Shown piece after piece: positions 15,035 through 22,810 of a stretch of DNA of 64,000 nucleotides. The notes under the pieces were generated by a model. That model was not told where the DNA came from, ran no database searches, and was given only the letters and a program-made list of their open reading frames with translations. Position numbers and translations under genes: made by a program. Position 1 is the stretch's first letter. Each line of letters starts with the position of its first letter. The DNA lies in the IMG/VR virus record IMGVR_UViG_3300044617_001934, positions 1-64,000 of that record. One strand, 5' to 3'. The DNA is from a virus.

Positions 15035-17203
15035 ATGAACTCGCAATTTGATCTGAAAGTGCAGACTTATAGCATCCCTAAGTTAACTCTGCTTAGTTGG
15101 GGATTATTAGCAGCAGCATTAGGCAGCGCGATCGCTTCCCACTATGGTAGTTATCCAAAGTCGGCAGATCTGTGTTTTTATCCTGTAGCTGCACAGAATA
15201 AGGATCATCAAATTAAGGAGCAACAAACCGAGAATAGTTTGCTAAATGTGAATGACAGCCAACGCAACCTTAACAGTAAACTATCATTAGGTGCAAAGTT
15301 CTGTAATATCCGACGGGGTGATGTGGGTACTATTCCTCAAAGCTATATAAATAAAGCACTCCACAGCAGTGTAAATGATCGCGCTAGTGATTTGGCTTTA
15401 GTCAGTCAAGGATTACGGGAAGGTTGGTTATATCAGCTTCATGAAATACCTGCTGAAAATCCCCATAAAATCCTGTTTGGTTGGTTAACTTTTGGGTTTG
15501 GCAGTCTATCACTTTGGGCATTTAGATTTACTCAAGATCAGCTGTCTTTGTTGCGTCCTAAATATCGTGCCACCCATAGATTAGCTAGTATTCAATCTGG
15601 TTTTGCTTTAAGTTTTGCCGAAGCTGATTTAAAGATGTCAGCAGAATTGTTATTAGTCAAACTTCGCGGTTTACGTGAGGCTGATGCTAGAAAAGTGTTT
15701 TTAGCGAGTCTCACTGATGAACAGGCTTTTAGCTTGCTTAGTTCAATGGATGCCCAAGACTATACGGACTTCGGATATCTGATTGACGGTGGTGCTAGTT
15801 TTGGTAAATTCCTATCCCCTAGTGATAGTGCAGAAGCAACACTAGACAATAGTGCTGTTTATGAAACTGTAGGAGATATAGAAGATGAGGATTTACCCCA
15901 GGAAAGACCTCAGTATACTCGCACAGATAACCTGCCAAGAGAGGATAAATATGAACCTTTTAGACAGCAAGGTTTGAGTATTATTAAACAAGCCGGATCA
16001 CCTGGTAAATGCAAGGCGTTGATCGCTCCTAGTCGTACTGGAAAAACCACAGTAGTCTATTTCATGATTGAGGAAACCATTAAACTGGTAGGTGAGGAAA
16101 ACTTAACCTGTTATGTTTGGCAAGGTAAAGGTATTGAACCTGTACACCCAAATATTCCTAGAAAAAACCACAATGGATTTACACTTAAAAACTTTGGGTT
16201 AGAAAGTTTAAATTTAGTGTGGGATGAATATGAAACTAGGCAGGAATTATTAGAGAAAGGTTATCGTGACTTTGCTCCCGTTTTACTAATCATCACTGAC
16301 TGGCAATCTATCAAGGATCAATTAAGTTCTCAAGACAAGGAAACTTTCAAAGATGTTACAGCTAAAATCATGACTTTAGCTAATAATGGTGCTGCGTTGG
16401 GAACTACAGTTTGGTTAGATACTCAATCGCCTAATGTGAATGATTGGGGTCTGGGATCTGCGAGTATCAGAGATAATTTTGATATCTTTGCTATTGCTAG
16501 AATTGGCAATGATTCCAATGGTCAAATCATTGGTGATACTAAATGTATTACAAAGGTTTTGCAGAATGATTATTTAGTACCGAGTGAGAGCGATCGCACC
16601 AAAGCAGTTGAACAATATAATTTTCTACTGGAAGGAATGCAGAATAAGAAGATCACAACTTCTGTTATTTTGTCTACTGCTGGTGTGGTTCGTTTAGGGA
16701 TTACTCCTAAATTTGAGCGAAAAGCACTCCAGTTTGAGAATACAGTGGAAGCTAATAAACCCACAGAAAAACCTGCTGATATTTGGACTGAACCAACGGC
16801 AACTACAGAACCAACTAAACCTGTAGAACCACCAAAAGTTTCCTATGTTAAGTCAGAAACTAATGGTGAAATTCCAATGAAACAGAGAGTTCAGAAATTA
16901 GTCAAATCTGGCAAAAACTATAAACAGATTTGTTCTGAAATTTGGGGAGATAAACCTATTGAACAAATAGCACCAATGCTAGGTAGCTGCTGCCGTCTGG
17001 ATAAAATAAACATCTTATCTGAATGTGCTAGTTTTCTACTGAATATCTTACGTGGTAACGGCTGGGTAGATATTTCCGGTGATTGGTTTATCAGTCAAGT
17101 AGTTGAGGAATTAGCTGATTTTCAAGTTAATGATGGACTGCAAGAATTACTGCTTTTAGGCTATATCCAGGCTGATAATACCAATGTAAGAGCTTTATAC
17201 TAA
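15035..17203 (+). CDS. VirD4/FtsK-like membrane-anchored P-loop ATPase, 722 aa
   Basis: Two hydrophobic segments (about residues 16-35 and 146-164) flank a probably periplasmic loop of roughly 110 residues. The cytoplasmic part has a Walker A motif APSRTGKTT (331-339) and a Walker B-like strand LLIITDW ending at Asp422. A Thr/Pro-rich linker (about 575-610) leads to a helical, winged-helix-like C-terminus. The layout is that of type IV coupling proteins and other HerA/FtsK-class DNA pumps, though Walker A starts later than in VirD4. It has the AAAACAAAGGAAACAG leader. Likely role: moving DNA or protein at the membrane, with the 9.5-13.2 kb membrane proteins as partners (inference). Confidence 0.65.
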   Translation: MNSQFDLKVQTYSIPKLTLLSWGLLAAALGSAIASHYGSYPKSADLCFYPVAAQNKDHQIKEQQTENSLLNVNDSQRNLNSKLSLGAKFCNIRRGDVGTIPQSYINKALHSSVNDRASDLALVSQGLREGWLYQLHEIPAENPHKILFGWLTFGFGSLSLWAFRFTQDQLSLLRPKYRATHRLASIQSGFALSFAEADLKMSAELLLVKLRGLREADARKVFLASLTDEQAFSLLSSMDAQDYTDFGYLIDGGASFGKFLSPSDSAEATLDNSAVYETVGDIEDEDLPQERPQYTRTDNLPREDKYEPFRQQGLSIIKQAGSPGKCKALIAPSRTGKTTVVYFMIEETIKLVGEENLTCYVWQGKGIEPVHPNIPRKNHNGFTLKNFGLESLNLVWDEYETRQELLEKGYRDFAPVLLIITDWQSIKDQLSSQDKETFKDVTAKIMTLANNGAALGTTVWLDTQSPNVNDWGLGSASIRDNFDIFAIARIGNDSNGQIIGDTKCITKVLQNDYLVPSESDRTKAVEQYNFLLEGMQNKKITTSVILSTAGVVRLGITPKFERKALQFENTVEANKPTEKPADIWTEPTATTEPTKPVEPPKVSYVKSETNGEIPMKQRVQKLVKSGKNYKQICSEIWGDKPIEQIAPMLGSCCRLDKINILSECASFLLNILRGNGWVDISGDWFISQVVEELADFQVNDGLQELLLLGYIQADNTNVRALY

Positions 17204-17256
17204 ACCCGTGTACTATACTGATAATAGGTTTGTATTGGTTTACTTTGAGACTTCAT

Positions 17257-17292
17257 AATCATCTGCCTATTGTTGACAGATGATTTTTTTTA
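17257..17292 (+). terminator. Rho-independent terminator
   Basis: Stem AATCATCTG (17257-17265) and CAGATGATT (17277-17285), followed by a run of eight T. Confidence 0.8.
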
Positions 17293-17318
17293 TTTAATAA
17301 AATGTTTTACTATTTTGC

Positions 17319-17347
17319 TTGACAATATTTTAATAGTTAGTTATAGT
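17319..17347 (+). promoter_or_regulatory. Sigma70-type promoter
   Basis: TTGACA (17319-17324), a 17-bp spacer, then TATAGT (17342-17347). Confidence 0.75.
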
Positions 17348-17369
17348 AGGTTACATAAAGGTAAACAGA

Positions 17370-17729
17370 GTGATAAAGATGTCTAAACACCAGATGTTGA
17401 AACAACCAGTTAAATTAATTTGTCCTGAATACCAAACAGCTTACTACCCCTTAAAGTGGTCTAAGGATAGCTGCTGGTATAATGCACCCATTCAGTCAAG
17501 TTTTGATGATTTACGTAATCCCCAAAATTGTTTTCATGTAAATATAGAAAAACTAAATAATGATAAATATCAAGTATTTACAATGGAACATGAACCAGAA
17601 GAAATTGAAAAACAACATGGTAAATCCATTTTCAATACCTTGAGAGAAGCAAAGGAATTTTTACAGCAGTGGGCAATACAATATACCTGGTTGGAAAACC
17701 AGATAGCAAAAGATCCCATGTGCGCTTAA
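17370..17729 (+). CDS. Hypothetical protein, 119 aa
   Basis: Family not recognised. GTG 17370 (AAGG 8 bases away) or ATG 17379 may be the start. It is a soluble, aromatic-rich alpha/beta protein; the N-terminal half has several Trp and Tyr (PLKWSKDSCWYNAP) and the C-terminus is a helix (LREAKEFLQQWAIQYTW). It has its own promoter and terminator, so it is monocistronic. Confidence 0.6.
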   Translation: MIKMSKHQMLKQPVKLICPEYQTAYYPLKWSKDSCWYNAPIQSSFDDLRNPQNCFHVNIEKLNNDKYQVFTMEHEPEEIEKQHGKSIFNTLREAKEFLQQWAIQYTWLENQIAKDPMCA

Positions 17730-17748
17730 TTAAAATTAATACATAAAT

Positions 17749-17780
17749 AAATCACTTTCTGGGTTCAGGAGGTGATTTTT
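17749..17780 (+). terminator. Rho-independent terminator
   Basis: Stem AAATCAC (17749-17755) and GTGATTT (17772-17778) with a short T-run. Confidence 0.6.
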
Positions 17781-17877
17781 GTTTTATGGTTAGTCTATGG
17801 CTTCCCTTCTATGTGGGGAAGTCTTTTTTATTTTATAAAATAACCTAGACATTATAATATAAATCCGTAAAATAGCG

Positions 17878-18024
17878 ATAAAATTTTTTATAAAATTCTG
17901 ATATTCTATAAAATTTTATGCTACATTGTTGAGACAACCCGTCAAACAGATGAGACGCTGTGAACGCCTCAAATGTTTATTAACAACGGGAGTCACCTAA
18001 ACAGTTTTAAGGAACTAGGCAACT
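17878..18024 (+). promoter_or_regulatory. Structured leader of the KilA-N gene
   Basis: An AT-rich inverted repeat, ATAAAATTTT (17878-17887) and AAAATTTTAT (17910-17919), is followed by a GC-richer leader in which CCCGT (17938-17942) can pair with ACGGG (17986-17990) around a smaller GAGACG/CGCCTC stem. It may hold a promoter and an RNA structure that affects translation. No known riboswitch was recognised. Confidence 0.35.
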
Positions 18025-18816
18025 ATGTCTATTTTACAGCACAACTACAAAAGCGTAGTAATTTCCCAAACAGCAGATGATACTCAGATAGGTAATTATA
18101 AAATCCCTAAAGGGTATGTCAATTTAACAGAGATGTGTAAAACCAACCCTAAGAAAAGACTTGCTGACTATCTCAGACTATCCTCGACTAAAGAGTATAT
18201 TTTAGAACTTGAAAACGATATGGGGATTCCCGCATCGTCTATCATTATTGAGGTTGAAGGCTACGGTCACGTACAAGGTACTTGGGGTCACACTGAGATT
18301 GCTATAGATTTAGCTCGTTGGGTTAACACCCCATTCAGAGTTTGGGCTAACCGTGTTTTGTCCTTAGTTGTCAATGGTGAGTTTGCAGCACTCACACCAG
18401 AAGCGGAAGCGGCTATGAAAAAGCTGACTAAACTCTGGGAACAGATCCGGCAACATGGTAAAGAGACTCGCAGGACGCTGACAGATGCGATCGCTGCTTA
18501 CATCAAAAGACATCCAGAACTTGATGAGAAATATAATTCTGATGTTTGGTGGATGGCTACAAACGCTATGTATAACATCGTGTTTGGTTTAGACGCTACT
18601 GAATTAGAAAAGTTTTTAGATTGCAAACGGCATAAGTCCAGAGACTTTCTAGATCAGAAATGTCTCATGGCTATTGACAGAGCAGAAGCCGGAATTTGTC
18701 AGCTAATAGATAACCGTGATATTGGACCATGTGATGCTGTGTTTCAATACCGCGACTTCTTTGGAGTAAAGCAGATGTTCCCTAACAAAAAGTTGGAACA
18801 GGCTGATCTAAATTAA
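18025..18816 (+). CDS. KilA-N domain protein, 263 aa
   Basis: The first 120 residues match the KilA-N DNA-binding domain common in phages and plasmids: Y-V-N-L-T-E-M-C, a strain-specific loop, then G-T-W-G-H-T-E-I-A-I-D-L-A-R-W and F-R-V-W-A-N. The C-terminal half is helical and unassigned. KilA-N proteins usually bind DNA and act as regulators or host-takeover factors. It has a long structured leader. It is followed by a hairpin identical to that at 19341. Confidence 0.85.
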   Translation: MSILQHNYKSVVISQTADDTQIGNYKIPKGYVNLTEMCKTNPKKRLADYLRLSSTKEYILELENDMGIPASSIIIEVEGYGHVQGTWGHTEIAIDLARWVNTPFRVWANRVLSLVVNGEFAALTPEAEAAMKKLTKLWEQIRQHGKETRRTLTDAIAAYIKRHPELDEKYNSDVWWMATNAMYNIVFGLDATELEKFLDCKRHKSRDFLDQKCLMAIDRAEAGICQLIDNRDIGPCDAVFQYRDFFGVKQMFPNKKLEQADLN

Positions 18817-18822
18817 TATACT

Positions 18823-18854
18823 AAAAAACCTCTAACACTTAGCTGCTAGAGGTT
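18823..18854. terminator. Hairpin terminator, identical copy 1
   Basis: AACCTCTA (18827-18834) pairs with TAGAGGTT (18847-18854). The 32 bp are identical to 19341-19372. The T-run (T6) is on the minus-strand side only, so plus-strand termination may be weak here. Confidence 0.6.
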
Positions 18855-18876
18855 AAATACTAAAATAGAGGTAAAG

Positions 18877-19338
18877 ATGATTTTAAAACTAGAAATAGCA
18901 GAAAGCCAAGAGTATTTAAACGAGCAGACTATTTATGGTAAGGTGTCTAGCTGTGTAGTCTCAGGAGAATGTAGAACCTACCAACTATCGAACCCTATAG
19001 CTCTATCTTTTAAAGCAGATTTTCAGGCAGCACATGATGTTTCGGTTTTGACCTTCGATGATGGAAAATCCTGGTCTTTATCTTTCAAAATCAAGTTAGG
19101 AAACCCTGATATAACTATTAGTGGAATACCAGTTAATGTGTCCTCAGTTAATGAATTTCCAGACTTTTTTGAGAAGGTTGATGTCTTCCTGGATATAACT
19201 AAACAGCTTTATAATGCACACCAAGAAGCTATAGGCTGGGTAGATCATAAAGGTTGTAATAATCCAAAGTTTGAAGATTTACCAGAAGCTACCAAGAATA
19301 ATTGGAAACAGAAAATTCAAAAAGTTATTGACGTATAG
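18877..19338 (+). CDS. Hypothetical protein, 153 aa
   Basis: Family not recognised. It is a beta-rich N-terminal domain (about 95 residues) followed by a helical C-terminus. AGAGGTAAAG lies right before the ATG. No signal peptide or membrane span is seen. It sits between two identical hairpins. Confidence 0.6.
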   Translation: MILKLEIAESQEYLNEQTIYGKVSSCVVSGECRTYQLSNPIALSFKADFQAAHDVSVLTFDDGKSWSLSFKIKLGNPDITISGIPVNVSSVNEFPDFFEKVDVFLDITKQLYNAHQEAIGWVDHKGCNNPKFEDLPEATKNNWKQKIQKVIDV

Positions 19339-19340
19339 TT

Positions 19341-19376
19341 AAAAAACCTCTAACACTTAGCTGCTAGAGGTTTTTT
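19341..19376. terminator. Bidirectional terminator, identical copy 2
   Basis: The same 32-bp hairpin as 18823-18854, here with T6 after the stem on the plus strand and on the minus strand. It separates two convergent genes. Confidence 0.8.
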
Positions 19377-19378
19377 AA

Positions 19379-19663
19379 TTAAATTCCCATTACTGAGAAA
19401 TAATACTGCGGAGCTTTCCTTACTCTATTTGGTTCGTGTTGTCTTGGATCACTGAGTTCCACCAATATGTGTGAGTCTGGGTTACTTCTGTAATGATATA
19501 AACCTTCATACTCAGTAGGTGTAAATAGTGCTACAACTTCTGCACTGTTTTTGACTCTAATTCCTAGACTTTTACAGTGATTCTTAAACTGAGTGAAATT
19601 CATACCGTCGAACTGCCAAGGATTTGTGTCCAAAAGCTGTTTAACCTGATCCATTTTACCCAT
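19379..19663 (-). CDS. Hypothetical protein, 94 aa
   Basis: Family not recognised. It is a small alpha/beta protein (MGKMDQVKQLLDTNPWQFDG) with no membrane segment. It has its own promoter at 19679-19707. Confidence 0.6.
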   Translation of the reverse strand: MGKMDQVKQLLDTNPWQFDGMNFTQFKNHCKSLGIRVKNSAEVVALFTPTEYEGLYHYRSNPDSHILVELSDPRQHEPNRVRKAPQYYFSVMGI

Positions 19664-19678
19664 CTCTTAACTCTCTAT

Positions 19679-19707
19679 AATATAACTTACTATAAAAGTA
19701 TTGTCAA
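19679..19707 (-). promoter_or_regulatory. Sigma70-type promoter
   Basis: On the minus strand, TTGACA (19702-19707), a 17-bp spacer, then TATATT (19679-19684). Confidence 0.75.
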
Positions 19708-19712
19708 GCATT

Positions 19713-19985
19713 TTATAAAATATTTTTTTCACTCAGAAACTGATCTAACCATTCCAAGGTTTCGGGACATAACCTAAACCATTCAGATTTACCTAAGATA
19801 GCTTTATTTTGCCATAGCATAGAGTGTAGTCGTTTTTCTAAGACTTTCTCATCCTTAACCTTATAAACTTTGTACAGATGCAACTTTTGACCATTGCCTG
19901 TTTGCAACTGTTTTAGTCGTCTTTCTGGACTAGCAGAAATACCAATTTTGTATAAATTTGGATCTGAATAAATTATGTATAACAT
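19713..19985 (-). CDS. MUG113/T5orf172-type GIY-YIG-like protein, 90 aa
   Basis: L-Y-I-I-Y-S...L-Y-K-I-G-I-S...R-R-L-K-Q-L-Q-T-G-N is the signature of the MUG113/T5orf172 branch of GIY-YIG nucleases. A frame exists from GTG 20030, but the domain starts exactly at ATG 19985, which is therefore preferred. The upstream DNA has a HIP1 site. These proteins are common in phages; their natural substrates are mostly unknown. Confidence 0.75.
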   Translation of the reverse strand: MLYIIYSDPNLYKIGISASPERRLKQLQTGNGQKLHLYKVYKVKDEKVLEKRLHSMLWQNKAILGKSEWFRLCPETLEWLDQFLSEKNIL

Positions 19986-20030
19986 TTTTAAAATAATCGC
20001 TTGCCTTGATAGTCTGACAAGCGATCGCAC

Positions 20031-20930
20031 CTAACCCAAATAATTTAAAAGCATCTGAAAACAAGTCTTTCCCAGACTTTTTAACCTATAGCCGTCAAGA
20101 CAATCATTATTTACACCAGCTATTTGTAAGCAACATAACCCGAACATTTTATAAAACTTTTGTTCAGAAATAATCGAGTGATTTAATTTCAACTGTTGCT
20201 TAATCTTGGTTAGAGTATTGGAGGATTCACCAGCTAGATAAAAAACCTCATCAATTAGAAAATCAGCAGCAGATTGATATGTAGCACGGTGATCACTCTT
20301 AAAATCTAAATGAAAACCATTTATCCTATATTTTAGATTCCCACTCAGATTACATTGTTTGGTAATTTTTGGTTTAGTTGCCAGAAAAGTGTTAAACTTG
20401 CCGATTACTTGATTAACAATTACAACATTTTTAGGAACTGGTAAGTCACCTTTATTATCATAAATTTCACCGTATTTATCATCTAGATAATCAACAATTA
20501 AATTAAAACATTTCTCACCAACTACGGGTAAAATATTTAATTTATCGTTGTATGACAGGTATGCAAGATAATTCTGATAAAGACATAAACCAATTAAACT
20601 AAAAAATTTAGTTTTAGTGACTGTTCCTAAATCATCATAGAAAGATTGATTATGTAATTGTTCCCATAATTCAATCTTTCTTGATTTCTGCTGTGTGGGG
20701 TGTGATAACTCTAGATAAGTCAGTAATTGTTCAATAAAATATGAACATTCTAGCCGGAGCATTTGATCTGATTCTGAGTAGGCAAAAGCAAACAAATCAT
20801 AATCAAAATAGGTTCGACGTTTTACTAAATAAGTGTGTTTTATCAGAAGAATATTGTCACATGGCTTTTGGAATAATCTATCCTTTAGACATCCAAGAAT
20901 AAATTGTGATTCAAGTTGAACATTTTGCAT
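20031..20930 (-). CDS. Hypothetical protein, 299 aa
   Basis: Family not recognised. It is a helical protein rich in Tyr, Phe, Leu and Cys (YSESDQMLRLECSYFIEQLL), with no clear catalytic motif. The start codon shares one base with the stop of the RuvC-like gene, so the two are coupled. Context suggests a DNA-processing partner. Confidence 0.6.
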   Translation of the reverse strand: MQNVQLESQFILGCLKDRLFQKPCDNILLIKHTYLVKRRTYFDYDLFAFAYSESDQMLRLECSYFIEQLLTYLELSHPTQQKSRKIELWEQLHNQSFYDDLGTVTKTKFFSLIGLCLYQNYLAYLSYNDKLNILPVVGEKCFNLIVDYLDDKYGEIYDNKGDLPVPKNVVIVNQVIGKFNTFLATKPKITKQCNLSGNLKYRINGFHLDFKSDHRATYQSAADFLIDEVFYLAGESSNTLTKIKQQLKLNHSIISEQKFYKMFGLCCLQIAGVNNDCLDGYRLKSLGKTCFQMLLNYLG

Positions 20931-21466
20931 TATTTCTTTCTCCGTGTTTTTGATATCATTGCTAACCTGGCATATTGAGCCAACATATAGCTTTCGGCTA
21001 AATTATCAGAAGCTTCTCTAGATCCATCTCTCTTGTTAGTCCAGGCATCCTCTGGGAAAACTAAGCCCATATTTAATGCAGTTAGGACTGATTTCCTTTT
21101 ATTAGAATCTAATCCAAAAGGTTTTTTCCAGACTTTTACATCTAAACTAGCAATTTCTATATTTGGTGCTGCTTGCATTTGTGCGATCAAATTTAAACAA
21201 CTACCGAAAGTCTGTATACCCTTTGCTCCTTTAAACTTTGCATTATCTGAATTACTAGAACTTCTGACTTTTTCCGCAACCATAATGATTTTAGGAAACT
21301 TCTCTAGTTCCTTCATCACTTCACAAATATCAATCATGCTGTTTCCGTAGTCTTTCAGCTTAATTAGTGGAAGTCTTAAAAGTAGTTCTGTACCACCATC
21401 ACTATTCAAAATTACGATCCAACTATCATGGACCTGACTATCAAACCCTCCGTAAAATGTGTTCAT
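20930..21466 (-). CDS. RuvC-like Holliday junction resolvase, 178 aa
   Basis: The RNase H-fold acidic set is visible: Asp9 in the first strand (GGFDSQVHD), Glu65 in the second (IMVAEKV) and Asp154/Glu158 in the final helix (DNLAESYMLAQYAR). Length and order fit the RuvC superfamily in phages and plasmids. Expected role: resolving recombination or replication branches. It lies in a run with two helicases. Confidence 0.75.
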   Translation of the reverse strand: MNTFYGGFDSQVHDSWIVILNSDGGTELLLRLPLIKLKDYGNSMIDICEVMKELEKFPKIIMVAEKVRSSSNSDNAKFKGAKGIQTFGSCLNLIAQMQAAPNIEIASLDVKVWKKPFGLDSNKRKSVLTALNMGLVFPEDAWTNKRDGSREASDNLAESYMLAQYARLAMISKTRRKK

Positions 21467-21524
21467 AAAATACTCCTTATTTGTTAACAGAATAATAGCA
21501 TAGTTAGAATATGAAATACAAACA

Positions 21525-21555
21525 CAAAAAAAACCACAAGCTGTTAACTTGTGGT
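21525..21555 (-). terminator. Rho-independent terminator
   Basis: Stem ACCACAAG (21533-21540) and CTTGTGGT (21548-21555). On the minus strand it is followed by eight T. Confidence 0.85.
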
Positions 21556-21586
21556 CTAGTGACTATGGAATGGAAAGAAAAACTTT

Positions 21587-22678
21587 TTATGCAGTCGCTG
21601 GTTCAGCAGATTTTAAAGCAGGTGCATTAGCTGGTGCTTGTAGTTCAGCAGCTAACAACTGAGGAAGTCTAGCCTTAATATAGGCTTGACCAGCCACCAG
21701 ATTACTAAATACTCTACCCTTGGGACTAATACCGTTTGCTACTTTTTCTAAAGCCTCTAAGGTGAGCAAAACGTGACCACCTTTACCCTTACCTGCTTGG
21801 TTTAGGACGGGGCTTATATTATCCCCTGTATTAGTGATTGACTTACCAAAGAATGATCCTTTAGAAGCATTCACATAGTAGATTGATTTATCTGTCAATG
21901 ATACAGCTTTAAATCTCCAGTTTTGGATGCGGGCTTTCTCACCCGTATCTTTCTTGGTGATTTCCTTTTCTTCCCACTCAATCTCACTCACTTCGTAAGC
22001 ACCTATGGGAAGTTCTTTTAATTGTGCGAACTGAAAAGCCTCACCTACTTTACCAACGTAGGGAGAATTAATCAAGGTTTCGTAAAGTTCCTCTAAGTCA
22101 CCGGAGGCACTATTAAAAATATTGACAAGTTGCTCCCTACTGTCTTCAGGATCTCTAGCGAATGATAGGATAAAATCAAAAACCTTATTGCTGTCTTTCG
22201 CTCTTATCAATTTAGTAGAATCATTAGCACTTGGTTTTTCAGGGTTTAGATTGAAAGAAAAACCTGCAAATTGTTTGTTTGTTCCATCTGATTGAGGAAC
22301 TGAAAACACTGCGAAATCAATTAAGAATTTTGCTTCCTTAATTACTGTCTGACAAGTAGTACCTAAATCTAACCGCCAATCACCCATTATAAAATAAAGC
22401 TCATTATCACCATCTTCATTTTTATCGAGTTTGAAAGAAGGTGATAGGCAGTATTTCACCTGCATTTCCTTATCCAAGGAAAATTTTAAAACTTCAACAT
22501 CATCGGGAATACTAAAGATATCAGCCAATGCCACAATCGTGGCAGCACCTAAACCTGGTGCTTTTCTTAATTCTGAAAGTTTTAAACCATATAAACCTGG
22601 TTTAAAATTTACGTAGTCAAAGTTTTCGCCTAAAAGAATAGTATCGTAAGCGCGGAAAGAATCTGAAGAAAATAACAT
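21587..22678 (-). CDS. Hypothetical protein in DNA-processing block, 363 aa
   Basis: Family not recognised. ATG 22678 has AGGA 7 bases upstream and is preferred over an in-frame start at 22750. It is an acidic, mixed alpha/beta protein with a Lys-rich beta region (about residues 235-300) and an Ala/Pro-rich C-terminus. Its position between a resolvase and a helicase, its own strong promoter and its terminator suggest an abundant DNA-metabolism protein, possibly ssDNA-binding. That is context only. Confidence 0.6.
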   Translation of the reverse strand: MLFSSDSFRAYDTILLGENFDYVNFKPGLYGLKLSELRKAPGLGAATIVALADIFSIPDDVEVLKFSLDKEMQVKYCLSPSFKLDKNEDGDNELYFIMGDWRLDLGTTCQTVIKEAKFLIDFAVFSVPQSDGTNKQFAGFSFNLNPEKPSANDSTKLIRAKDSNKVFDFILSFARDPEDSREQLVNIFNSASGDLEELYETLINSPYVGKVGEAFQFAQLKELPIGAYEVSEIEWEEKEITKKDTGEKARIQNWRFKAVSLTDKSIYYVNASKGSFFGKSITNTGDNISPVLNQAGKGKGGHVLLTLEALEKVANGISPKGRVFSNLVAGQAYIKARLPQLLAAELQAPANAPALKSAEPATA

Positions 22679-22761
22679 AAGTTTGTCCTGATTTGAGAAA
22701 ATGATTTTTGAGAACTGATTTGAGAAAATGATGTGTAGATGTTTTACCACCCCACAATAAA

Positions 22762-22790
22762 ATATTAGCTTAGGTAAGATGTTTTGTCAA
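22762..22790 (-). promoter_or_regulatory. Sigma70-type promoter
   Basis: On the minus strand, TTGACA (22785-22790), a 17-bp spacer, then TAATAT (22762-22767). Confidence 0.75.
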
Positions 22791-22810
22791 GTATTTGGTA
22801 AAACATTTTA

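Noticed and set aside
19713-20030. Longer start (GTG 20030) for the MUG113 protein
   Set aside because: The extra 15 residues precede the domain start, lack a ribosome site and include the HIP1 octamer.
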